Assembly: GCA_031769625.1 (NCBI GenBank)
Contig: JAUIMM010002538.1
Span: 537,001 to 601,000, forward strand
Reading direction: 5' to 3'
Length of the DNA: 64,000 bases
Origin: Taudactylus pleione
Lineage: Eukaryota; Chordata; Amphibia; Anura; Myobatrachidae
Shown here: positions 33,551-45,100 of the stretch, in pieces
Layout: each line of letters opens with the position of its first letter
Position numbering within the stretch: the first letter of the stretch is position 1
Position numbers and translations under genes: made by a program
The notes under the pieces: generated by a model
Databases searched by the model: none
What the model saw: only the letters and a program-made list of their open reading frames with translations
Told to the model about the DNA's origin: nothing

Positions 33551-35330
33551 GTGTGTACAGTCTGGTGCTGTAGTCTGTATAATGTGTGTGTACAGTCTGG
33601 TGCTGTAGTCTGTATAATGTGTGTGTACAGTCTGGTTGGTGCTGTAGTCTGTATAATGTGTGTGTACAGTCTGGTTGGTGCTGTAGTCTCTATAGGATGT
33701 ATGTGTACAGTCTGGTTGGTGCTGTAGTCTCTATAGGATGTATGTGTACAGTCTGCTGGTTGCTGTAGTCTCTATAGGATGTGTGTACAGTCTGGTTGGT
33801 GCTGTAGTCTGTATAGGATGTATGTGTACAGTCTGGTTGGTTCCGTAGTCTGTATAGGATGTGTGTGTGTACAGTCTGGTTGGTGCTGTAGTCTGTATAA
33901 TGTGTGTGTACAGTCTGATTGGTGCTGTAGTCTGTATAATGTGTGTGTACAGTCTGGTTGGTGCTGTAGTCTGTATAATGTGTGTGTACAGTCTGACTGG
34001 TGCTGTAGTCTGTATAATGTATGTGTACAGTCTGGTTGGTGCTGTAGTCTCTATAGGATATGTGTGTACAGTCTGGTGCTGTAGTCTGTATAATGTGTGT
34101 GTACAGTCTGGTTGGTGCTGTAGTCTCTATAGGATGTATGTGTACAGTCTGCTGGTTGCTGTAGTCTCTATAGGATGTGTGTACAGTCTGGTTGGTGCTG
34201 TAGTCTGTATAGGATGTATGTGTACAGTCTGGTTGGTTCCGTAGTCTGTATAGGATGTGTGTGTGTACAGTCTGGTTGGTGCTGTAGTCTGTATAATGTG
34301 TGTGTACAGTCTGATTGGTGCTGTAGTCTGTATAATGTGTGTGTACAGTCTGGTTGGTGCTGTAGTCTGTATAATGTGTGTGTACAGTCTGACTGGTGCT
34401 GTAGTCTGTATAATGTATGTGTACAGTCTGGTTGGTGCTGTAGTCTCTATAGGATATGTGTGTACAGTCTGGTGCTGTAGTCTGTATAATGTGTGTGTAC
34501 AGTCTGGTTGGTACTGTAGTCTCTATAGGATGTATGTGTACAGTCTGATTGGTGCTGTAGTCTGTATAATGTGTGTGTACAGTCTGGTTGGTGCTGTAGT
34601 CTGTATAATGTGTGTGTACAGTCTGATTGGTGCTGTAGTCTGTATAGGATGTGTGTGTACAGTCTGCTGGTTGCTGTAGTCTATAGGATGTGTGTGTACA
34701 GTCTGGTGCTGTAGTCTGTATAATGTGTGTGTACAGTCTGGTTGGTGCTGTAGTCTGTATAATGTGTGTGTACAGTCTGGTTGGTGCTGTAGTCTGTATA
34801 ATGTGTGTGTACAGTCTGATTGGTGTTGTAGTCTGTATAATGTGTGTGTACAGTCTGGTTGGTGCTGTAGTCTCTATAGGATGTATGTGTACAGTCTGGT
34901 TGGTGCTGTAGTCTGTATAATGTATGTGTACAGTCTGATTGGTGCTGTAGTCTGTATAATGTATGTGTACAGTCTGATTGGTGCTGTAGTCTGTATAATG
35001 TATGTGTACAGTCTGATTGGTGCTGTAGTCTGTATAATGTATGTGTACAGTCTGGTTGGTGCTGTAGTCTGTATAATGTGTGTGTACAGTCTGGTTGGTG
35101 CTGTAGTCTGTATAATGTGTGTGTACAGTCTGGTGCTGTAGTCTGTATAATGTGTGTGTACAGTCTGGTTGGTGCTGTAGTCTGTATAATGTATGTGTAC
35201 AGTCTGGTTGGTGCTGTAGTCTGTATAATGTGTGTGTACAGTCTGGTGCTGTAGTCTGTATAATGTATGTGTACAGTCTGATTGGTGCTGTAGTCTCTAT
35301 AGGATATATGTGAGTGTACATTCTATTTAG
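33551..35330. repeat. Mixed 31-41-bp repeats with a 396-bp tandem duplication
   Basis: Same family as the preceding blocks, including 31-bp short forms that lack GGTTGGT (GTACAGTCTGGTGCTGTAGT). The stretch 33779-34084 is repeated at 34175-34480, offset 396 bp. The array dies out about 75 bp before exon D, where a degraded copy (ATTGGATTTGTGTTCAGTCT) is still visible at 35344-35363. Confidence 0.93.
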
Positions 35331-35409
35331 TGTGTAGTCATTATTGGATTTGTGTTCAGTCTGTATTGTATGTTTTCTGGTCCTTTACCTTTTAATTTGT
35401 GTCCTGCAG

Positions 35410-35545
35410 AAATGGTATTTACCCCCTCACGGCTTTTGGAATACCGCGACCACAGCAGCCACAACAAGAAGTGGTTAAATCTCCGGTTGTCCCCCCGTCT
35501 GTAAAGACACCCACCCCTGAGCCGGCAGAAGTGGAAACACGTAAG
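35410..35545 (+). CDS. NRBP1: NRBP1 exon [13 protein letters not shown] linker
   Basis: The acceptor is GTGTCCTGCAG and the donor is AAG|GTAAGT. The exon reads [20 protein letters not shown], then a segment with [20 protein letters not shown], ending RK. This proline-rich linker is among the best conserved parts of NRBP1 and NRBP2. The [15 protein letters not shown] part resembles NRBP1. It is 136 bp and ends in phase 0. An ORF call that runs on into the intron (35399-35584) overlaps it but is not the true exon extent. Confidence 0.93.
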
Positions 35546-36662
35546 GTAAGTTATATATATATGAGGCTGATGGCCACTGAATAGCTTCTTTTGTTATTTA
35601 TTATTAGCTGGGATACCCGGCGTTGCCCGGGTTGAAGACTGGACCCTGAAGGACACCTGCAGCCTTTATTTGTTTGTTTGCATTGTCCTCGCCTATAACC
35701 CCATTCATCCAGAAAAGGACCCCACTGTTAGCTAAAATGCATGCAAAAAATGGCGTAACTACCGTAGGTTCAAGGGGTGCGGCTGCTTTGGTGCTCGAGC
35801 GTCCTCTGTGGCCCGCCGCTCCCCCGACACTCAGTAGCCGTTGAGGGATGCCCGGGTGTCAGCGATGTTGATTTTGGTGCGGGCTGTAATCAGCTGGTGC
35901 ACTGGCAGGCAGTCAACGAGAGACAGCGCCGCAGGTCGCGAGGCAATCAGTTCGTGGACCGGCATCATTTTCAAATTGTGCTGGCGCTGTCTGTCCATGT
36001 CTGCCTGTGTGCCAGCTGTGTTTAGCTGATGGCCCGGCCACAAATTCACACCTGCTGGCTGCTGATGGCACACAGGAGGAGGTGAGAGGCTGCTGGAGGG
36101 ACACTGGGAGTTGCTGGGGGGACATAATGTGTAAGGGGCACTATTACTGCGTGGCATAATGTGTATGTGGATTACGACTGTGTGGCATAACATGAATGGG
36201 CTCTTTGTTGGGGCAACTGTATGTGTTTTTTTTTTACCACGGGGGGATGGCTTTTAAGATCTTGCTATGTGGCCCACAGAGTTGTAGTTACACCTTTGCA
36301 TGCAAACACAGAGGCACTGGATTTAATATGAATTTGCTGAGTCATCAAGTTTGCTCAGACTTTGAGGTTAAATGTATACTTTTGTAGCTTTCTCACAGGT
36401 TTTTGGCAGACTGACAAGTTCCAAGGGAGCCAGCCCTGGAATCTGTGTAATTTATGAATGTCCCCATTTTTAGGGTTTGTGTGAGAATATGTAGCCCTGA
36501 AAAAGTTCAAACGTAGGCAAAAACCTATCCTGGTAAAACTTCTCGCTTATTATATAAATTAACTTCAGTAATTTTACCAAACCACACATACATGTTGATT
36601 TGTCATCTCCCAGCTCACCGAAGCTGCCAATCTATTTGACCCTATATCTTTCTCTTCTGCAG
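35546..36662. other. D-E intron with a probable interspersed repeat
   Basis: From about 35607 the intron holds GGGATACCCGGCGTTGCCCG, a motif I associate with dispersed repeats in many animal genomes. The possible other end is near 36562 (TCTCGCTTATTATATAAATT). Between them 35640-36160 is GC-rich and 36160-36560 AT-rich. I see no coherent ORF. It may be one element or two. The family (Penelope-like or other) is not settled. Confidence 0.35.
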
Positions 36663-36716
36663 GTGGTTCAGATGCAATGCAATATCGAGTCTGTCGATGA
36701 AGGAGCCAAACATCAT
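36663..36716 (+). CDS. NRBP1: NRBP1 exon E: 18-codon exon
   Basis: The exon follows CTCTTCTGCAG and ends at CATCAT|GTAAGG, with phase 0 on both sides. It encodes VVQMQCNIESVDEGAKHH, matching the QCNIES segment that starts the NRBP C-terminal helical region. It was too short for ORF-based detection and was found from the splice sites and conservation. Its downstream intron is 10.1 kb, filled by a pyrimidine-rich array and LTR elements. Confidence 0.92.
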
Positions 36717-36769
36717 GTAAGGGACCATCTGTAAAATAACTCCTCTTGTTATCTCCAAACCAGCTTCCT

Positions 36770-38447
36770 TGCATTGAAAGGGGTCCTCACTCTACTTACC
36801 CCTCTTTTACTTCTCACCTTCCTTATCTAAGAGCCCACCACAGCCTCTCTCCCAGGCTCCTCAGCTTCTGTAACCCACATCCATCTCTCTCCTGTGCTTT
36901 TCAGTAACCTTGCCCCCAACATCTGCCTCTCTCCTGGACTCTCTCTTCCCAACATCCTCCTATTTACCGTGCTCCCTTTCAGCCTCCCTCCTTGGCTCTC
37001 ATTCCTCACCATCCACCTCCCTCCCCCTCCCTCCCAGGCTCCTTTTCCCCAACATCTGTGTCCCTCCTTTGCTCTCTTCTTTACTATCCACCTTTCTCCC
37101 GGGCTCTCTTTCCCCAAAAGCCACCTACCTCCTGGGCTCTTTTTCCCGATCATCTCCCTCCCTCATGTGCTTTCTTTCCAAATTCATCCACCTATCCTCC
37201 CAGGATCCCTTTCCACAACATCTGTGTCTCTCCAGGGCTCTCTTACCCCACCATCTGCCTTTCTCCTAGGCTCTCTTTCCCCATTATCTACAGTACCTCC
37301 CTCCTTGGCTTCTTGCTCTTCTTACTTCAACACTCCATAGCTGCTTTCCTCATGGGCTCTTCACCTTCCTTACCAAGCCTACACCCATTTTCCTCAAGTT
37401 CCCTACCCCAGTGCCACAAATTAACCTCCTTGCCGGGGTTATAGTTTTCCATTTCCCAGCGCCCACCATCCACTGCCATCCAAATCTCCATACTCCACAG
37501 CACCCAATCCCCAACTTTTCTTCATTGTTCTCCCTACCCACACGTAGAACTATCTTGGGATTCTTACTCGTCCTTGCTCAACTGCCCATTTCCATTTTCC
37601 ACCTCAGCTCCTGAGTCTCCTGGCCCTAAACTTTCATGTCCTACGCTTTCTGAGGCTTTTCACTCTTCTTAACACAATGGTGTTTTCCCTACCCCAACAA
37701 GGTATAGCTGCCTTCTTCTCATGCATCTTGCTCTCTCTTCCAACTCTTGGGCACCTTGATTTCCCTATTTCTATGTTTACCGCATCTTTGACCCTCCTGG
37801 GTTTATCATTCTCCCTACTCCAGTACCCAACAATTTCTCATCCTGGGGTCATCCCGCTCCCTACTCCAGTGCTTTGTTATCCATCTCCTGACCGCATTTT
37901 TCTCCCTATATCATGCTCAACATCCTCTCCTTCTGGGCTCATTGCTCTTCCTCCTCCAGTTCACATCATGATCTCCTCCTGGGCTCATCCCTCTGTACCC
38001 AATTTCCTCTCCTCCTGGGCTCATTGCTCTCCCTACTCCAGTGCCCAACATCCTCTCCTCCTGGACTCATCGCTCTCCCTACTTCATACCCAAATTTATC
38101 TCCTACCGGATTCATTATTCTCTCTACTCTTTTGCCCAACATCCTATCCTTCTGAGCTCATCGCTCTTCCCACTCAATGCCCAACATCCTATCCTCCTGG
38201 CCTCATTGCTCTTTCTTCTCCATGGCCAACATCCTCTCCTAGGCTCATCACTCTCCGTACTGCAGTACTCAACATCCTTTTCTCCTGGGCACATTACTCT
38301 CCCTACTCCAGTGCCTCTCATCCATCTCCTCTCCCAACTCCAATGCAAAACATCCATCTCCTTCTGGGCTTATCACTGTCCCTAGTCCAGTGCCAACATC
38401 CTCTCCTCCTGGGCTCATTGCTCTCCCTACACCAGTGCCCAACATCC
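36770..38447. repeat. Diverged left part of the 45/46-bp pyrimidine-rich array
   Basis: This C/T-rich + strand repeats the theme CTCCTGGGCTCATTGCTCTC plus CCTACTCCAGTGCCCAACAT in ever more recognisable form from left to right. At 36800-37300 only the rhythm (CTCCCAGGCTCTCTTTCCCC, CACCATCTGCC) remains. By 38000 the units are clear. It is the aged flank of the arrays at 38742-39310 and 42120-45490. ORFs here are artefacts. Confidence 0.8.
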
Positions 38448-38741
38448 AGTATTTAAATGAATGAAATAGTCCAAATCTGACTGCAAACTCACGATTTCAG
38501 ATATCGTTATCTGACATGCGGGCACGCGCATCGTTCGTCGATGCATGTCAAATATGTCAACGATATGAACGATATAATGATTTTTACAATCGTTATTATT
38601 TATATCTTCCAGAAAATCTGACCGTGTACCCTCCATTATTGGGTCGACCTTTTGTCCCTGTCGACCTATTGTCTGTCTAACATCTGGTGTCTTATCTAGA
38701 CATTGTCTACCTTTTACTATAGATCTTTAGACCATATACCC
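38448..38741. mobile_element. 294-bp insert in the 45/46-bp array
   Basis: The repeat unit is cut cleanly between CCCAACATCC (ending 38447) and TCTCCTCCTGAGCTC (from 38742), and the sequence between is unlike the array. It contains CGATATCG-like AT-rich inverted motifs (AACGATATGAACGATATAAT) and TTGGGTCGACC / TGTCGACCTATTG. It has no coding potential. A short non-autonomous DNA transposon is likely, family unknown, and no clear target duplication is seen. Confidence 0.55.
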
Positions 38742-39310
38742 TCTCCTCCTGAGCTCATTGCTCTCCCTACTCCAGTGCCCAACATCCTCTCCTCCTGAGC
38801 TCATTGCTCTCCCTACTCCAGTGCCCAACATCCTCTCCTCCTGGGCTCATTACTCTCCCTACTCCATGCCCAACATCCTCTCCTCCTGGGCTCATTACTC
38901 TCCCTACTCCATGTCCAACATCCTCTCCTCCTGTGCTCATTGCTCTCCCTACTCCATGCCCAACATCCTCTCCTCCTGGGCTCATTGCTCTCCCTACTCC
39001 ATGCCCAACATTCTCTCCTCCTGGGCTCATCGCTCTCCTTACTCCAGTGCCCCAAATTCTCTCCTCCTGAGCTCATTGCTCTCCCTACTCCATGCCCAAC
39101 ATCCTCTCCTCCTGAGCTCATTGCTCTCCCTACTCCATGCCCAGCATCCTCTCCTCCTGAGCTCATTGCTCTCCCTACTCCACTACCCAACATCCTCTCC
39201 TCCTGAGCTCATTGCTCTCCCTACTCCCATGCCCAATATCCTCTCCTCCTGGGCTCATTGCTCTCCCTACTCCATGCCCAACATCCTCTCCTCCTGGGCT
39301 CATTGCTCTC
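38742..39310. repeat. 45/46-bp pyrimidine-rich array, segment 1
   Basis: About 12 units of TCCTCTCCTCCTGAGCTCAT plus TGCTCTCCCTACTCCATGCC plus CAACA (45 bp), or the 46-bp form with CTCCAGTGCCC. The + strand is about three-quarters C and T. The array stops at the LTR of the element inserted at 39311. Confidence 0.95.
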
Positions 39311-40227
39311 TGATAAAGCCAGAATATGTGACCGTACATATTCCTTCAGCAATTCACGAATATATGCATGCTTACGTCTTTCATTATTATTTTTATTGCA
39401 ATTATAGAAGTACATAGAAATGATTCAGGAGATATATTAGTTGTAAGTTGCTGAGGACCGTCATGTGTCGAATGGCCTCAGGCCTAGAGATGAGGTCTAC
39501 CCTCTCTAAAGTAGGCCGGTGTGTGTCTGAAGCAACAGTTAATATTGGTTAATATTGTTTGATCTAAAGGTATAAGTGTTATTACAGAAATGGGTATAAA
39601 TCAGAACTGATGAAAACCATTTCTTCTCTAGCAAGACCGAACAATGGGTTAGTTTAATTCTAACAGACTAGGAGACAGTAGGTCTCAGATCTGTATAAAC
39701 AAGGAGGGAGCTAATCGGGATAGCCTTGGCCTATATGCGGTAACAATATTTTGAGAACATAGAAAGGAGATTATAGGTTTTGTTATGATTAAAACATATA
39801 ATCAGTGAAATGTTTAGTGCGCGTGAATATTGAATTAATTAGTATTCATCATTTTAGAATATGTCAGTAGCAGAGAGGGAAAAAGTATAAAAGATTGATC
39901 AAATAGGGGAGGGGGCGGTCAGTCCGGTTGAGCAGGAGAGATCATAGGTCGAGAGAGCGCCGGGCTGTAAGTATAAACATGGCTGACTGTCACCTTGTGG
40001 GTCTATGCTAGGCAATGCAAATAATCATTTTGTTACTGCTGCTGAACATGTTGTTTTTTTATGTTGTAAGTCTGCTTTGTCAGTAATACCATAATACATG
40101 TATAATTCATTTGCTTTTAAGTAAAACATTGTCATTTATTTTAGAGTTGGTATTGGTGTGAATTATTTAATTTCTTCTTATAATAAGTAAGGTTTATAAA
40201 TACTATCCAAAACACATCGCGCTATCA
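39311..40227 (+). repeat. 5' LTR, 917 bp
   Basis: Begins TGATAAAGCCAGAATATGTG and ends CACATCGCGCTATCA, the expected TG...CA borders with near-inverted TGATAA/CTATCA ends. It has a TATA-like TATAAAAG at about 39886. It shares order and sequence blocks with the minus-strand LTR at 45730-46725: ACATATTCCTTCAG, TAGAAATGATT, GGCCTCAGGCCTAG, GTTGTAAGTCTGC, CATTGTCATTTATT and AAGTAAGGTTT. Confidence 0.8.
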
Positions 40228-40231
40228 ATTA

Positions 40232-40249
40232 TGGAGGCCCCAGCGAGAT
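40232..40249 (+). promoter_or_regulatory. Primer-binding site for tRNA-Thr
   Basis: TGGAGGCCCCAGCGAGAT is an exact complement of the last 18 nt (with CCA) of vertebrate tRNA-Thr(TGT), as I recall that tRNA. It lies four bases after the LTR's terminal CA, as a retroviral minus-strand primer site should. Confidence 0.75.
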
Positions 40250-42119
40250 ACACCTGTTAACGCCTGCCGTATCGGTGATTGAGAGTGTGTGCACGGCAGT
40301 GAGTTATTTTGCTCATTAGATAATTTTTATTTTTAAACGTGCAGTTTTGTTTTTCTCTCTCCCTCAGTCTTTGATATGGTGGTTAAGTTTATTGTGCTGT
40401 ATTGAATGTTTTGGATTTGTTCTGTGTTGGTAGGATTTGTTTCTTAAAATAAGATTTTTCTCCATTGTGTAGTTTGCAAAAGAAAGTTTTGTATTTTGGA
40501 GAAATGGTGTTAGGAGGAGAGATTCCTCCCCTCCTTTTCTTGTCTGGGCAGTGTGCCGAGTAGATAGGGAAAGTAAATGGTATTTGCTGAGTTTTTTTTT
40601 CCTTTCCCGTGCATGAACTATGTTAAGGGTAAAATAAAGTTGGTTTTTAAATTTGCAAGTTAAGTGATTTTCTTGCCAGTTTTTGTTAATTGATATATCT
40701 ATTTCTGAAATTATTATTTGATTGATGTTTTTTTAAGAAGTTTTATTGATATTTTCCATTTTCTTTTTTGCTCACTCTGAGAAATTTACATTTTTTTGCG
40801 CAAACCAGTTTTTTGTTTTTTTCCTTCATTTTTCCTTCCTTCCCTGCTCTGTATGAAAGAGTGACGTATGATTGGTTGAATGACGTATGTTTGGGAAATT
40901 GACTGACCTTCACGGCAGTTGGGTCTGGTCAGAACCCGACCCAAGTTAGGCTTACGGCTTCCGCTTGGACCTGGGGTTAGATTAGGGTCTTGTGTCAAAA
41001 AAAAAAACACTATAAAACCGTAGACAGCAGTGTATGCAACTTGTGTGAGTGATCTATAACTCTTTTTCTTAAAAAAAAAAAAGGTTGTGCATACTGTCTT
41101 TTATCTTTCCTCATTCTCCTGTCTTTCTCTTTCATTGATAGGGACCCCTGATTAGGTGGTAGATGTGTCTTAATTGTGCATATGTTGCTGTGTTAGAGTT
41201 AGTAAGGGATTTGATTACCATAGATGAGTTTTTCCTAATATTTTATGATATATGCAATGTTGATTTGCTTTTCTTGGAAATTGAGGTTTGAGGATTTTGA
41301 TTCAATAGTGTTGTTATAGAGTGATTTGTCATTTGATTCGGTTTTACTAGAAATTGAGGACTTGGATTCCGACGAAAGCAGTTTATTATAATTTTTGTTT
41401 GATTCCTTGTTTCCTGAAATTTTAAATTGTATTTGAGTAATTTTTCCCAGAAATTAGGGGTAGTATTGTTGACTTTTTTAGTGGTTGGTTTTGTGGTTAT
41501 AAAAATTAAATGTCAGCAGGGGGTTAGGACAGGAGGCATTTGGTGAGCTAGCTTTTTCACATTTTCCCCTGTAGTATGCCTTGTATGAGAAGTGGAGTAG
41601 AGATACATGAATCTGGTTATGTGAATTGCGGGGTAATATTGTAAACAAAGAGAGAAATCCACGTGGTTAGATATAAATTTACAGATACCTGATAAAGGAA
41701 GACAGGTATATAAGTAGACTTGTGTAGTTACAAGTGATTCAAAAGGTGTCCTGAACCCTAATAAAGGGAGGCACGAGGTAATTGACGTACAAATCTGTTA
41801 ACAAGATCAGATTGTACATGTGAGGTGTTGACCTGAAAGACCGGTAACACGAGGGTAGTTTTTTGGGTTTTCATTTTTCACGTGTCACAATTTTAAAGTG
41901 AAAGAAACAGTTAATCTCATTTGATTTTTAAAAGGCAACAATATCTAGGTACTTGTTTGGGATTGAAGGTCGTTAATGTAAGTGATAAGAGGGTAAGCGC
42001 AAGTGATTTGAGGGTGCAGAGGTTGATTGTAGCTTAATAAGCTACAGAGTATGGGCAGAATGGTGCATGACGCACCTGGGTGGTAATGGTTGTTTGAATG
42101 AAGCTGAGAAGGAATTCAA

Positions 42120-45100
42120 CATGCCCAACATCCTCTCCTCCTGAGCTCATCGCTCTCCCTACTCCATGCCCAACATCCTCTCCTCCTGAGCTCATCGCTC
42201 TCCCTACTCCATGCCCAACATCCTCTCCTCCTGGGCTCATTGCTCTCCCTATTCCATGCCCAACATCCTCTCCTCCTGGGCTCATTGCTCTCCCTACTCC
42301 ATGCCCAACATCCTCTCCTCCTGTGCTCATCGCTCTCCCTACTCCATGCCCAGCATCCCTCCTCCTGTGCTCATCGCTCTCCCTACTCCATGCCCAGCAT
42401 CCCTCCTCCTGGGCTCATTGCTCTCCCTACTTCATGCCCAACATCCTCTCCTCCTGAGCTCATTGCTCTCCCTACTCCATGCCCAGCATCCTCTCCTCCT
42501 GAGCTCATCGCTCTCCCTACTCCATGCCCAACATCCTCTCCTCCTGAGCTCATCGCTCTCCCTACTCCATGCCCAGCATCCTCTCCTCCTGGGCTCATTG
42601 CTCTCCCTACTCCATGCCCAACATCCTCTCCTCCTGAGCTCATCGCTCTCCCTACTCCATGCCCAGCATCCTCTCCTCCTGAGCTCATCGCTCTCCCTAC
42701 TCCATGTCCAACATCCTCTCCTCCTGAGCTCATTGCTCTCCCTACTCCATGCCCAGCATCCTTCCTCCTGGGCTCATTACTCTCCCTACTCCATGCCCAA
42801 CATCCTCTCCTCCTGAGCTCATCGCTCTCCCTACTCCATGCCCAGCATCCTCTCCTCCTGAGCTCATTGCTCTCCCTACTCCAGTGCCCCCACATCCTCT
42901 CCTCCTGAGCTCATTGCTCTCCCTACTCCAGTGCCCAACATCCTCTCCTCCTGAGCTCATCGCTCTCCCTACTCCATGCCCAACATCCTCTCCTCCTGGG
43001 CTCATTACTCTCCCTACTCCATGCCCAACATCCTCTCCTCCTGAGCTCATCGCTCTCCCTACTCCATGCCCAGCATCCTCTCCTCCTGAGCTCATTGCTC
43101 TCCCTACTCCATGCCCAGCATCCCCTCCTCCTGGGCTCATCGCTCTCCCTACTCCAGTGCCCAACATCCTCTCCTCCTGGGCTCATTGCTCTCCCTACTC
43201 CAGTGCCCAACATCCTCTCCTCCTGAGCTCATCGCTCTCCCTACTCCATGCCCAGCATCCCTCCTCCTGTGCTCATCGCTCTCCCTACTCCATGCCCAGC
43301 ATCCCTCCTCCTGGGCTCATTGCTCTCCCTACTTCATGCCCAACATCCTCTCCTCCTGAGCTCATTGCTCTCCCTACTCCATGCCCAGCATCCTCTCCTC
43401 CTGAGCTCATCGCTCTCCCTACTCCATGCCCAACATCCTCTCCTCCTGAGCTCATCGCTCTCCCTACTCCATGCCCAGCATCCTCTCCTCCTGGGCTCAT
43501 TGCTCTCCCTACTCCATGCCCAACATCCTCTCCTCCTGAGCTCATCGCTCTCCCTACTCCATGCCCAGCATCCTCTCCTCCTGAGCTCATCGCTCTCCCT
43601 ACTCCATGTCCAACATCCTCTCCTCCTGAGCTCATTGCTCTCCCTACTCCATGCCCAGCATCCTTCCTCCTGGGCTCATTACTCTCCCTACTCCATGCCC
43701 AACATCCTCTCCTCCTGAGCTCATCGCTCTCCCTACTCCATGCCCAGCATCCTCTCCTCCTGAGCTCATTGCTCTCCCTACTCCAGTGCCCCCACATCCT
43801 CTCCTCCTGAGCTCATTGCTCTCCCTACTCCAGTGCCCAACATCCTCTCCTCCTGAGCTCATCGCTCTCCCTACTCCATGCCCAACATCCTCTCCTCCTG
43901 GGCTCATTACTCTCCCTACTCCATGCCCAACATCCTCTCCTCCTGAGCTCATCGCTCTCCCTACTCCATGCCCAGCATCCTCTCCTCCTGAGCTCATTGC
44001 TCTCCCTACTCCATGCCCAGCATCCCCTCCTCCTGGGCTCATTGCTCTCCCTACTCCATGCCCAGCATCCTCTCCTCCTGAGCTCATCGCTCTCCCTACT
44101 CCAGTGCCCAACATCCTCTCCTCCTGAGCTCATCGCTCTCCCTACTCCATGCCCAGCATCCTCTCCTCCTGAGCTCATCGCTCTCCCTACTCCAGTGCCC
44201 AACATCCTCTCCTCCTGGGCTCATTGCTCTCCCTACTCCAGTGCCCAACATCCTCTCCTCCTGAGCTCATCGCTCTTCCTACTCCATGCCCAACATCCTC
44301 TCCTCCTGGGCTCATTGCTCTTCCTACTCCATGCCCAGCATCCTCTCCTGAGCTCATCGCTCTCCCTACTCCATGCCCAGCATCCCTCCTCCTGGGCTCA
44401 TTGCTCTCCCTACTCCATGCCCAACATCCTCTCCTCCTGAGCTCATCGCTCTCCCTACTCCATGCCCAGCATCCCTCCTCCTGGGCTCATTGCTCTCCCT
44501 ACTCCAGTGCCCAATATCCTCTCCTCCTGGGCTCATTGTTCTCCCTACTCCATGCCCAACATCCTCTCCTCCTGGGCTCATTGTTCTCCCTACTCCATGC
44601 CCAACATCCTCTCCTCCTGGGCTCATTGCTCTCCCTACTCCATGCCCAACATCCTCTCCTCCTGGGCTCATCGCTCTCCCTACTCCAGTGCCCAACATCC
44701 TCTCCTCCTGGGCTCATTGCTCTCCCTACTCCAGTGCCCCACATCCCTCCTCCTGGGCTCATTGCTCTCCCTACTCCATGCCCAATATCCTCTCCTCCTG
44801 GGCTCATTGCTCTCCCTACTCCATGCTCAACATCCTCTCCTCCTGGGCTCATTGCTCTCCCTACTCCATGCCCAACATCCTCTCCTCCTGGGCTCATTGC
44901 TCTCCCTACTCCAGTGCCCCACATCCTCTCCTCCTGGGCTCATTGCTCTCCCTACTCCATGCTCAACATCCTCTCCTCCTGAGCTCATTGCTCTCCCTAC
45001 TCCATGCTCAACATCCTCTCCTCCTGAGCTCATTGCTCTCCCTACTCCATGCCCAGCATCCTCTCCTCCTGGGCTCATTGCTCTCCCTACTCCAGTGCCC

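Larger units (their letters stand above)
39311..42119 (+). mobile_element. 3'-truncated ERV-like LTR element
   Basis: It interrupts the 45/46-bp array. It has a 917-bp 5' LTR (39311-40227), a tRNA-Thr primer-binding site (40232-40249) and about 1.9 kb of AT-rich leader-like internal sequence. No gag, pol or env reading frame and no 3' LTR are present: the sequence switches directly to satellite units at about 42120. A 9-bp-arm inverted repeat (TGTAGCTTA around 42028-42046) lies near the right end. The LTR-plus-PBS structure supports a retrovirus-like element. Which class cannot be said without pol. It is an inactive fragment. Confidence 0.75.

Noticed and set aside
31907..33727. 606-residue MCVYSLVGAVVCI repeat ORF resembling a membrane protein
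   Set aside because: It is the 39-bp satellite unit translated (13 codons per unit). Hydrophobic composition is a by-product of the T/G-rich sequence.
33690..35321. 543-residue minus-strand Tyr/Thr/His-rich repeat ORF
   Set aside because: Reverse strand of the same satellite, with frame changes tracking unit variants.
36894..38456. Leucine- and proline-rich ORFs (up to 259 residues)
   Set aside because: These come from the diverged pyrimidine-rich repeat inside an NRBP1 intron, with no splice-consistent structure or recognised domain.
40786..41010. 74-residue minus-strand ORF inside the ERV-like element
   Set aside because: It is wrong-strand, short and low-complexity (KKQKTGLRKK), with no retroviral gene similarity.
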